Source of the DNA: CAZMRQ01 sp964568795
GTDB taxonomy: Bacteria > Pseudomonadota > Gammaproteobacteria > Comchoanobacterales > Comchoanobacteraceae
Assembly: GCA_964568795.1 (NCBI GenBank)
Contig: CAZMRQ010000044.1
Location: forward strand, 1 to 11,055
Direction of reading: 5' to 3'
Length of the DNA stretch: 11,055 nucleotides
The position numbers were made by a program, and so were the translations under genes. The notes below the pieces were generated by a model that worked only from the letters and a program-made list of their open reading frames with translations, was not told the origin of the DNA and did not search any database. Below are positions 1-5,946 of this stretch, piece by piece (the first letter of the stretch is position 1; each line of letters opens with the position of its first letter).

Positions 1-2446
1 GTTTTTCCATCATCACTTTCTGTAACGCCTCATCAAGTTCATGAATTTCATGCGGCTTAACAAGTATACCCCTAAAACCGTATTTTTTGTAGTTAGACAA
101 TATCGGATCATTTGCATAACCACTCATCACAATGGCTATAACCTCTGGATCAATTTCAAGCAACCTCTCAATAACCTCCTTACCACCCATTCCGCCGGAT
201 ATAGTCAAATCTACTATGACTGCATTAAAAGGTTTGTCTGATCCCATAGCTCTTTTATATAACCCTATCGCTTCCGGACCCTCTTCGACAGCTTCAACCT
301 CATAGTTTAAATACTTTAGATGCTTGCCCAATGCAGCTCGTATCACATATTCATCATCCATTAACAGAACTTTTCCTTTGCTTACGTGCGGTTTCTCTTC
401 ATTTTTTTTGTCAACAGGCATGGTACTGGCCCTTTTCACTTCACTCTGAACCGATATTTCCTGCATCTCTTTACTGGAGGCTGGTAAATATATCCGGAAT
501 ATTGTGCCGACCCCTATTTCTGATTCTACCGTAATATGCCCATCGTGCTTCTTGATGATAGAAAATGTGGTTGCAAGACCCAGACCATTACCCTTTTGTT
601 TGGTAGTGAAGTAGGGATCAAAAATCTTTTGCAGATGTTCTTGTGGTACTCCTATTCCGTGATCTTTAACTGTTACTTTTACATATCTTCCTTTCTGCAA
701 CGGTAACAAATCTCTGCCTACAATGTCTGTATTTTCAATATATACCTTGAGAACACCACCCTCCGGCATTGCCTGAACAGCATTTATAACAAGATTACTG
801 AAAACCTGATTCAACTGTCCTTTATCAGCATCTACCCACTGGAGAGTGGCTGATATATCAATATCACATTTGACATTTGAACCACTCAAAGCAAGTCTGA
901 ACGAATCTCTAACTAGTTCAGAGATGCAAAGAGTATTCTTAACAGGTGCTCCATCTTTTGAGAAAGTGAGTAGTTGTTGAGTCAAACCGCTTGACTGGAG
1001 AACCGTTTTCCTGGCTTCTTCTAAATATTTTTTAATCCTGTTATCTGTATTTGCATACAATTCCGCCAGGCTGATATAGCCCAGAATTGCCTGTAAACTA
1101 TTGTTGAAATCATGAGCAATACCACCAGCAAGGATTCCCACAGATTCAAGTTTCTGTATCTTTATAAGTTCTTTTTCCATTTTTAATCGGTCGGTGATAT
1201 CTTGTGCGATACCCTCTACTGCAATAACCATATTATTGTCATCAAAGACGGGAGTTTCCTGAACCTGTAACATTCGAATAGTACCATCGTTATGATAGAT
1301 TTCTACTTCGTATGGAGGTTGCTTAATACCTTGTATGCTGAGTTCAGTATGCTTTATTACATCTTTGTTAATTTGATTATCAGTCAGGAATTCTGAATAG
1401 TGAGTTTGAAACTCTTCTGCAGAATATCCAAGTATGTTTATAAGTGATGGGCTGATGTATGTGAATACACCTTCAATATCGTGAACGTAGAAGTAATAAT
1501 TGTCCCGAAGATTCTCAATCAACCTTCGATGCTTCTCCTCTGACTTCTGCAGCTTATCTTCTGCCTGCATACGCTCGGTGATATCAAAAAGCGCTCCGTC
1601 CAGAAACTGAAGATTACCGTCTTCAGCATAAACTCCCTGGCCTCTTTCAAATATCCATTTAATACTGCCATCGACAGTGGTTATCCTGTATTCAATAGAA
1701 AAGAAGCTTTTTCTCTTTACTGCCTTGTGCACAACACTACTGACCATTTCTCGATCGTCAGGATGGATGATACTATCGAAAGTGCGGACACGATTGGCTA
1801 TAAAGTCAGTTGCAGGGTATCCTGAAACAACTTCAATCATATCGCTTATATAGTGCATAGTCCAATCATGGTCCATTTCACACCGGTATACAATACCGGG
1901 AATGTTCTCTACAAGTGTTCTGAACCGTAACTCACTTTCTCGCAGAGAGGCTGTTACATTGTGGTTACGCAGGACTTCGCTGCTTAAAGAAACAAAAATC
2001 AAACCTAGCTCCAAATCCTGCTTTGTAAAGGGTGGCCATATCTTGTTGTGAAGTGTAATAATTCCTACGATCTCTTCCTCTTCACTTATCAGGGGAAAGA
2101 CCATGAGCGAACAGTCTTTGTAACCTTCCCANNNNNNNNNNNNNNNNNNNNNNNNNNNNNNNNNNNNNNNNNNNNNNNNNNNNNNNNNNNNNNNNNNNNN
2201 NNNNNNNNNNNNNNNNNNNNNNNNNNNNNNNAGCTTATTCAATTCATTCTGACTACAACAAGAAGTAACTGCCTTTGCTGACTTAACCATCATTCGCAAC
2301 CTGGCTCTCACTTCCGCCAATTCTGTCAATTCCAGGTTTTGCTTTTTAAGATCTTCTTCGTCATCAATGATCAGGATCCGACTCTCTTCACTGTTTTTAG
2401 ACTGACTATTGTTTTTATCTTTCTTGATTTCTTTCTCACTTATCAT
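1..2446 (-). CDS. Hybrid sensor histidine kinase: REC stub-GAF-PAS-PAS-HisKA-HATPase-REC (partial, runs off the left edge)
   Basis: This is probably a cytoplasmic sensor kinase, because no membrane segment is visible. It begins at an ATG (2446-2444) inside the stop codon of the upstream receiver gene (ATGA overlap). Domains in order are: a remnant receiver start RILIIDDEE (residues 23-31); a short helical linker; a GAF domain interrupted by the N run; two PAS domains (about 1935-1570 and 1545-1190), each ending in a DIT(E/D)R motif; HisKA with GGIAHDFNN, phospho-accepting His codon at 1112-1114; an ATPase domain with N-box Asn at 782-784, G1 DHGIG (Asp at 662-664) and G2 GNGLGLA (about 575-592); and a C-terminal receiver with MDDE and phospho-acceptor Asp at 209-211. 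The receiver looks complete, but no stop codon lies inside the window. Frames on both sides of the gap agree if the gap is truly 100 nt. The ligand is unknown. The kinase assignment is firm; the length and GAF detail are not. Confidence 0.93.
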   Translation of the reverse strand, partial: MISEKEIKKDKNNSQSKNSEESRILIIDDEEDLKKQNLELTELAEVRARLRMMVKSAKAVTSCCSQNELNKXXXXXXXXXXXXXXXXXXXXXXXXXXXXXXXXXXWEGYKDCSLMVFPLISEEEEIVGIITLHNKIWPPFTKQDLELGLIFVSLSSEVLRNHNVTASLRESELRFRTLVENIPGIVYRCEMDHDWTMHYISDMIEVVSGYPATDFIANRVRTFDSIIHPDDREMVSSVVHKAVKRKSFFSIEYRITTVDGSIKWIFERGQGVYAEDGNLQFLDGALFDITERMQAEDKLQKSEEKHRRLIENLRDNYYFYVHDIEGVFTYISPSLINILGYSAEEFQTHYSEFLTDNQINKDVIKHTELSIQGIKQPPYEVEIYHNDGTIRMLQVQETPVFDDNNMVIAVEGIAQDITDRLKMEKELIKIQKLESVGILAGGIAHDFNNSLQAILGYISLAELYANTDNRIKKYLEEARKTVLQSSGLTQQLLTFSKDGAPVKNTLCISELVRDSFRLALSGSNVKCDIDISATLQWVDADKGQLNQVFSNLVINAVQAMPEGGVLKVYIENTDIVGRDLLPLQKGRYVKVTVKDHGIGVPQEHLQKIFDPYFTTKQKGNGLGLATTFSIIKKHDGHITVESEIGVGTIFRIYLPASSKEMQEISVQSEVKRASTMPVDKKNEEKPHVSKGKVLLMDDEYVIRAALGKHLKYLNYEVEAVEEGPEAIGLYKRAMGSDKPFNAVIVDLTISGGMGGKEVIERLLEIDPEVIAIVMSGYANDPILSNYKKYGFRGILVKPHEIHELDEALQKVMMEK
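2132..2231. other. Assembly gap of exactly 100 N
   Basis: A run of exactly 100 undetermined bases lies inside the GAF domain of the hybrid kinase. A round 100 is a common placeholder for a scaffold join of unknown length. The kinase frame happens to match on both sides at this length, but the true size and sequence are unknown, and two genes or two alleles could have been joined here. Confidence 0.97.
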
Positions 2447-2868
2447 GTGTCCGAAGTTAATAAATATTTTTTCAACTTATTAATATTCTCTCTAAACTCA
2501 CTAAAAGAAGCTGGTTTTGTTATAAAACCATTTGCGCCATTTTCATACACTTCTGAAATAGTTTCAGTATCGGAAGTGTTTGAATAAATTATCACCGGTA
2601 TCAATCTATACCTTCTGTCACTCTTTAAATATCTTAGTATTGCTACACAATTAATTTCCGGCATGTTAAGATCGAGTATAATCAGGTCAATCGGTAACTC
2701 TATTTCAGCATTGATGCCAGTATCTGACTGTTGAAAATGATCCCTTAATTCCCAGCCGTTTTTCTTTATAGTGATTTCCATTCTAGTATCTATCACCTTG
2801 AGCTCTTCGATAAGCAACTCTATGTGGTCTGGATCGTTTTCAGCAATTAAAACCTTCTTTTTTTTCAT
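2443..2868 (-). CDS. Stand-alone receiver (CheY/Rcp1-like response regulator)
   Basis: This 141-residue protein is a single receiver domain with no output domain. Beta-1 ends in acidic residues E10 and D12 (motif AEND), the phospho-acceptor is D66 (LILDLNMPE context), the switch residue is S96 (VIIYSN), and the conserved Lys is K118 (ITKP). The longer loop before D66 and the LDLNMPE motif resemble the Rcp1-type receivers found next to phytochrome and hybrid kinases; this is family-level resemblance only. Its TGA overlaps the ATG of the following hybrid kinase by 4 nt, so the two are probably translationally coupled and made together. That makes this receiver a likely partner or phosphate acceptor of that kinase. 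The Shine-Dalgarno (SD) sequence before its ATG is weak. Confidence 0.93.
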   Translation of the reverse strand: MKKKKVLIAENDPDHIELLIEELKVIDTRMEITIKKNGWELRDHFQQSDTGINAEIELPIDLIILDLNMPEINCVAILRYLKSDRRYRLIPVIIYSNTSDTETISEVYENGANGFITKPASFSEFRENINKLKKYLLTSDT

Positions 2869-2938
2869 ATCAAACTTTTCTCATTTATCTGGCAGTGAGT
2901 AAACATTTTGCAGTATTGTTTTAATACTATTATTTACT

Positions 2939-3337
2939 CTAATTATGTTGATCATTATCCTGAAGTGTGTCGAGTATATATTGACTCTCTTCCACTTCAC
3001 GTTTCAGCTGATCAGTAACAAACCTACTGTAAACAACTATGTCACTCATAACCTTCACCTCAGATGTACCATTAGCCAACTTCTCGGCAGCACTTAGAAG
3101 TCGCGTGGAAATTGAACTGCATAATGCTGTAAGCCTTTCCAGATTACCAACCTCAACAAGGAGCATACCTTTGTGAACTTCTCCCTTTGTACCTGGGTTA
3201 TTAATTGAGCTCATAATTTTATCAACAGCTTTTTGAGTGACCTTACCACGGGCCGCCACACTCTCCCCCGCATCTCTTAGTTCCTGTATATAGCCTTCAT
3301 TGAATTGTTCTTTTTCTGTTTTTTTCTTGTCAGACAT
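2939..3337 (-). CDS. Unrecognised small helical protein
   Basis: I do not recognise this 132-residue protein. It is hydrophilic and appears almost entirely alpha-helical, with a Lys/Glu-rich N-terminus and no signal peptide, membrane segment or Cys cluster. There is one central His (H55, in a VHKGMLL context); the only other His is at position 131. An SD-like AGAAGG lies 7 nt before the ATG. It sits between two receiver genes in the same direction, about 70 nt from one and 93 nt from the other, so it is probably co-transcribed with them. Its context suggests an accessory role in the phosphorelay, such as a scaffold, a receiver-binding protein or a divergent phosphotransfer protein. The HPt consensus HxxKGxxxxxG is not met. 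That it is a real gene is likely; its function is unknown. Confidence 0.75.
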   Translation of the reverse strand: MSDKKKTEKEQFNEGYIQELRDAGESVAARGKVTQKAVDKIMSSINNPGTKGEVHKGMLLVEVGNLERLTALCSSISTRLLSAAEKLANGTSEVKVMSDIVVYSRFVTDQLKREVEESQYILDTLQDNDQHN

Positions 3338-3430
3338 AATTAAACCTTCTATTTAACACCAGCAAATTATTATTCTTTCTTAATCCACATAAAATTAGTT
3401 ACAAATTTGAAGTCCACATTGAAATCTTGT

Positions 3431-3850
3431 CTACTTATGCATAGACACTGAAATACTGTCACGAAGATTGGTATTTTCTTCACGGACTAATACATGTTTT
3501 ACTGTATCTAATAACTCCTTGATCTCAAATGGTTTAAACAAAGTACAATGTACACCTAAGATTTTAGCCGTTTTAAGTACAACTTCTGCCTTGAGATTTC
3601 TGGCACCCCCTGAAATCGCAATGACATTTGTTTCCGGGAAATATTGTCGAAGCTCCACAATTATCTCGATACCCTCCTTCTCGGGCATCACAATATCTGT
3701 GACTACTAAATCGAAAGGTTCTTCCCGGATGAGTTCCATCCCAACCTTACCATTGGATGCACCCACAACTTGATATCCTTCGTGTTCTAAACTCTCCACA
3801 AGCACTGTTCGTATCTGTTCTTCATCATCTATAACTAAAATCCTTGCCAT
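3431..3850 (-). CDS. Stand-alone receiver (CheY-like response regulator)
   Basis: This 139-residue receiver has all signature residues: D8 and D9 in the acidic pocket, phospho-acceptor D52 (VVTDIVMPE), switch residue S80 (AISGG) and K106 in LFKPF. The SGGARNLKAEVVLKTAKILG segment is typical of a receiver subfamily often found as single-domain proteins next to hybrid kinases. A 16-residue tail follows the last helix (ENTNLRDSISVSMHK region) with no recognised domain. The start is well supported by a strong SD (GAGGAGG, 3858-3864) 7 nt from the ATG. It sits 46 nt downstream of the next receiver gene, in the same operon. It probably acts as a phosphoryl acceptor or sink, or through protein contact, since it has no output domain. 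Confidence 0.94.
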   Translation of the reverse strand: MARILVIDDEEQIRTVLVESLEHEGYQVVGASNGKVGMELIREEPFDLVVTDIVMPEKEGIEIIVELRQYFPETNVIAISGGARNLKAEVVLKTAKILGVHCTLFKPFEIKELLDTVKHVLVREENTNLRDSISVSMHK

Positions 3851-3896
3851 GCTTATGCCTCCTCTCCCTTCTATCTCATGATCTCCAACACTTCAA

Positions 3897-4277
3897 TTAA
3901 CTTATCACTTCTCTTATTACTTTTTTCAGTTCATCATTTTTAAATGGTTTGCGAATAACCGCCCTTATGCCATACTTCCTGAAATTATTCATAATATGAT
4001 CACTGATACTGCCACTGGACAAAATTATTTTTATTCCTGGGTCAATTTCAAGCAGCCTCGTTATAGTCTCCTCTCCTCCCATACCGTTAGCCACTATTAA
4101 ATCCACTATTACGACATCAAAGGCTTTGTTTATCTCTATTGCGCGCTTGAATAACTCTATTGCCTCGTTGCCATTTCCGGCAGTCTCTATTTCATAATGA
4201 ATACGATTCAGCATTTTAATGAATATATGTCTCATCTCCGCTTCATCATCCATCACCAGAATTTTACCGTTATTCAT
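3897..4277 (-). CDS. Stand-alone receiver resembling a hybrid-kinase C-terminal receiver
   Basis: This 126-residue receiver has D10 and D11, phospho-acceptor D59 (VVIVDL), switch residue S87 or S88 (IILSSG) and K110 (RKPF). The stretch around the acceptor, including GMGGxExIxRLLEIDP, matches the C-terminal receiver of the hybrid kinase in this cluster at 19 of 29 aligned residues (residues 52-80 here). This class is usually fused to AHDFNN-type kinases, so the gene probably descends from a detached hybrid-kinase receiver. An AGAGG lies 11 nt before the ATG. A second ATG, overlapping the leader, hits a stop after four codons. Its leader and first codons are near-copies of those of the next receiver gene upstream. 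It likely competes with, or replaces, the kinase's own receiver as phosphate acceptor (inference). Confidence 0.93.
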   Translation of the reverse strand: MNNGKILVMDDEAEMRHIFIKMLNRIHYEIETAGNGNEAIELFKRAIEINKAFDVVIVDLIVANGMGGEETITRLLEIDPGIKIILSSGSISDHIMNNFRKYGIRAVIRKPFKNDELKKVIREVIS

Positions 4278-4308
4278 AAATCATTTTTCCTCTGTATCAA
4301 TTATTGCT
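4241..4308 (-). repeat. Duplicated leader/start block, copy 1
   Basis: This 68-nt block runs from the upstream leader, through the SD (AGAGG, 4289-4293), to codon 12 of the receiver gene at 3897-4277. It aligns without gaps to 4676-4743 with 59 of 68 identical bases by hand count. The identity covers non-coding leader as well as the first codons (MNNGKILV), so it is not explained by protein conservation alone. Confidence 0.85.
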
Positions 4309-4343
4309 ACAATATTTCTCAAAATAAATCATTCAGTCACCAG

Positions 4344-4712
4344 CTATCTGCTGTTAATTACTTCATTTATACATTTTTCTAACTCGGTAAAATCAAAAGG
4401 CTTTTCGATAATAAATCCTACCCTCATTTCATCTCTCTCTTTATTACTTATAAGTTCATCCTGATACGTCATTAAGCCTGTTTTTGTGCTCTTTCCTAAT
4501 TCTTTAAGTAACTTTACTACATCTTCTCCTCTTAACGTGGGCATGAAATAGTCACATAATACAAGGTCGAACTCATCAGTCTTTAACAGTTCTTTAGCTT
4601 CTGCACCTCCGTTGGCACACTTAACATCGAACCCTTTCATATGGAGAAAACTTTTCAAAATCTTACATATTTTTACTTCACCATCTATCACCAGAATCTT
4701 GCCGTTATTCAT
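4344..4712 (-). CDS. Stand-alone receiver with degenerate acidic pocket
   Basis: This 122-residue receiver keeps the phospho-acceptor D54 (VLCDYFMP), switch residue T82 and K104 (EKPF). The usual Asp-Asp pair at the end of beta-1 is D10-G11 (VIDGE), so the residue matching CheY D13, a direct Mg2+ ligand in the family, is Gly. Phosphorylation may therefore be weak, slow or metal-independent; E12 might partly compensate (inference). I chose the ATG at 4712, not the GTG at 4763, because an AGAGG (4724-4728) precedes it and the same leader-plus-start arrangement recurs in the next receiver gene. It lies 59 nt downstream of the CheX-like gene in the same direction. It could be a CheX-controlled or phosphorylation-insensitive interaction module. 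Confidence 0.9.
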   Translation of the reverse strand: MNNGKILVIDGEVKICKILKSFLHMKGFDVKCANGGAEAKELLKTDEFDLVLCDYFMPTLRGEDVVKLLKELGKSTKTGLMTYQDELISNKERDEMRVGFIIEKPFDFTELEKCINEVINSR

Positions 4713-4743
4713 AAACTTTTTTTCCTCTGTATATATTATTGCT
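4676..4743 (-). repeat. Duplicated leader/start block, copy 2
   Basis: This is the partner of the block at 4241-4308 (59 of 68 bases identical, no gaps). It covers the leader, SD and first 12 codons of the receiver gene at 4344-4712. The two proteins diverge strongly after about residue 12. Confidence 0.85.
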
Positions 4744-4771
4744 TCTGTATTTTTTAATAACACAATCTTGA

Positions 4772-5416
4772 TTACACAGTAGAATCAGGCTGGCTAAACT
4801 TCGTTTTTAGCAATGCAAGCTCATCTTCAAGATACAATTTTTCGGCTTGCAACTCATTTATCTTCCTTTCCTCAGAAGATTCTACAGTACTACTCCCGGG
4901 TACTTCATTCGGTTGCACACCGACTACAAATGATCCTTTATCATATGAAAACTTTGTCATAATCCATGAAAACTGTGCCTGTGATTCAATAGACAAGCCA
5001 CTCTCTCCACCTGAAGGTGAAGCAACAGTCAGCTTCTTTCCTGCTATCACCCAGGGAGTAAGAAGATGAAGGTCGCCCATTGTACTTTCAAGTTTGACTT
5101 TAGCACTGCCGGCTATCATATTAACCATTTCACCCATACCGTCTTTTACATCTTCATCTACATTAGTTGCGTCGATACCAAGCATGGCACCTGCAAGATG
5201 GCATGCTGTTGCACCATAAGCAAATATTGCAATCTTACCCATATATTTTTCTCCGAAGAAATGAAGAGAAGAGATCAAATCGGTGGAAACTTTATTTTCG
5301 TCCTCTACAAAAGATTCATCGGCTTTTACGTCTAACATTAACATTGAAGAAAAAACTTCTTTCGTTGATTCCTTAATTGAATTTACTATATCGGTTTCCA
5401 AATCTTTTATATCCAA
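4772..5416 (-). CDS. CheX-like receiver phosphatase with C-terminal coiled coil
   Basis: This 214-residue protein matches the CheX/CheC family of phosphatases that strip phosphate from receiver domains. The catalytic helix reads VKDGMGEMVNMIAG, giving the ExxN pair E96 and N99; it follows the GATACHLAGAMLG helix expected in CheX. CheX proteins are usually about 150-160 residues. Here a linker and a charged heptad-like helix (about residues 183-206, ERKINELQAEKLYLEDEL) extend the C-terminus and could mediate dimerisation or docking. The start is TTG at 5416-5414, preceded by AAGGGGG with 9 nt spacing; an in-frame TAG lies just upstream and no better start exists. It is the first gene of the left block, followed by stand-alone receivers, with no chemotaxis genes nearby. 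Its targets are therefore probably receivers of this phosphorelay (inference). Confidence 0.9.
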   Translation of the reverse strand: MDIKDLETDIVNSIKESTKEVFSSMLMLDVKADESFVEDENKVSTDLISSLHFFGEKYMGKIAIFAYGATACHLAGAMLGIDATNVDEDVKDGMGEMVNMIAGSAKVKLESTMGDLHLLTPWVIAGKKLTVASPSGGESGLSIESQAQFSWIMTKFSYDKGSFVVGVQPNEVPGSSTVESSEERKINELQAEKLYLEDELALLKTKFSQPDSTV

Positions 5417-5425
5417 TACCGCATA

Positions 5426-5432
5426 CCCCCTT
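5426..5432 (-). promoter_or_regulatory. Ribosome binding site deciding a TTG start
   Basis: AAGGGGG lies 9 nt before the TTG of the CheX-like gene. An out-of-frame ATG (5425-5423) between them opens only a 5-codon reading frame, and an in-frame TAG upstream excludes a longer protein, so TTG is the only sensible start. Confidence 0.7.
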
Positions 5433-5536
5433 AACTAGATAAGCTACAAAAAACGTATATCTTAATTTTCTTAATAATCCTTATTTTCATAATGACTCTG
5501 CTCACCATGCCACTCGACGTTATGCAGTTACTATAT

Positions 5537-5552
5537 ATCAAAACAAGTGCCA
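5537..5552 (-). promoter_or_regulatory. Candidate sigma-54 (-24/-12) promoter for the CheX-receiver-kinase block
   Basis: Read on the minus strand this is TGGCAC-TTGTT-TTGAT. The -24 element is perfect (TGGCAC) and the spacing to the -12 element is right, but the -12 element reads TTGA instead of TTGC. It points at the CheX-like gene, with a leader of roughly 110 nt. The gene just upstream encodes a sigma-54 activator, which makes the match more interesting. The imperfect -12 GC keeps this a candidate only. Confidence 0.35.
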
Positions 5553-5608
5553 GTATAATTTTGACTCTGAATTTCTTGAGTTCACTTGGATATAAAAACT
5601 AAATAATG

Positions 5609-5620
5609 CGGCAAAACGTG
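5609..5620 (+). repeat. 12-nt direct repeat, copy 1
   Basis: CGGCAAAACGTG occurs here and again at 5889-5900, exactly 280 bp apart, within the gene-poor stretch. The flanking bases differ. Confidence 0.7.
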
Positions 5621-5645
5621 ATGGAAATTATGGAGGCTTTTATAA

Positions 5646-5747
5646 ATGCAGAAGAAAATTGCTACGAAAACAGAGAGACACGAAATGTTTGATGACAACT
5701 GGAAGTACCACTACTTCAATGCTTTAGATAATTGTGATGATGTTTGA
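5646..5747 (+). CDS. Possible 33-residue small protein on the opposite strand
   Basis: This is an ATG-to-TGA frame of 33 codons on the plus strand, starting MQKKIATKTERHEMF and ending in an acidic DNCDDV tail. A perfect GGAGG (5632-5636) lies 9 nt before the ATG, better than most genes in the window. It has two aromatic-rich segments (WKYHYF) and a single Cys, with no membrane segment and no family I recognise. It lies between the two minus-strand operons and points toward the palindromes at 5903-5950, which could end its transcript. No clear sigma-70 promoter was found. It may be a true small protein, a remnant, or chance. Confidence 0.3.
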   Translation: MQKKIATKTERHEMFDDNWKYHYFNALDNCDDV

Positions 5748-5771
5748 ATACGGGGGATGGATTAAATAAAA

Positions 5772-5852
5772 ATGGAAAGTAGTAGCAATCAAGTTAAGAC
5801 ATTAAATCGGTTCAGCGTGGAGCACAAACGGGTTATAAAAAATATTTTTTAA
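5772..5852 (+). CDS. Possible 26-residue ORF on the opposite strand (weak)
   Basis: ATG (5772) to TAA (5852) encodes 26 residues, starting MESSSNQVKTLNRF. It begins 24 nt after the stop of the 33-codon ORF, in the same direction. The only SD-like run (GGGGGATGG) is too far upstream. No family is recognised. It is listed because it is in line with the preceding ORF, but it could easily be chance. Confidence 0.12.
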   Translation: MESSSNQVKTLNRFSVEHKRVIKNIF

Positions 5853-5888
5853 TGCCTAAGTTCTATCGTTATTCATAGTTATGAAAGA

Positions 5889-5900
5889 CGGCAAAACGTG
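5889..5900 (+). repeat. 12-nt direct repeat, copy 2
   Basis: This is the second CGGCAAAACGTG, 280 bp from the first copy (5609-5620). It runs directly into the palindrome cluster, sharing GTG with the long-range inverted repeat that starts at 5898. Confidence 0.7.
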
Positions 5901-5946
5901 CAAATGCACACAAGTGTGCATTGCGCAATAGTGTGCATTTGCACAC
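5898..5946. repeat. Nested palindrome cluster built from GTGTGCA/TGCACAC units
   Basis: TGCACAC or GTGTGCA occurs four times in alternating orientation (5905-5911, 5914-5920, 5931-5937, 5940-5946). They form a perfect 9-bp hairpin with a 2-nt loop (5903-5922), a second hairpin (5927-5950), and an alternative long-range 14-bp perfect pairing between 5898-5911 and 5931-5944. ATTGCGCAAT in the middle is also palindromic. The element can fold in two mutually exclusive ways. It may be a terminator, a REP-like mobile element or a regulator-binding site. Confidence 0.8.

Noticed and set aside
2048..2281. Plus-strand open frame across the N run
   Set aside because: It exists only because undetermined bases hide stop codons, and it is antisense to the hybrid kinase.
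2897..2939. Interrupted inverted repeat (GAGTAAA/TTTACTC outside AGTATT/AATACT) between the helical protein and the next receiver
   Set aside because: The stems are short, AT-only or nearly so, and bulged. They are too weak to call a terminator inside what looks like one operon.
3173..3182. HPt motif call in the helical protein around H55
   Set aside because: The HxxKGxxxxxG spacing is not met (the residues read HKG), so an HPt annotation is not justified from sequence alone.
4713..4763. N-terminal extension of the degenerate receiver from a GTG at 4763
   Set aside because: It would translate the leader that is conserved as non-coding sequence in the sister gene. The ATG at 4712 has an SD and a typical receiver N-terminus.
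5561..5605. Sigma-70 promoter for the plus-strand small ORF (TTGACT or TTGAGT with AT-rich -10)
   Set aside because: Spacing is too long for the better -35 (24 nt to TATAAA), and the -10 is poor for the other.
5837..5850. AAAAAATATTTTTT palindrome
   Set aside because: It is a low-complexity A/T run in an AT-rich intergenic region. It could bend DNA but nothing specific supports a function.
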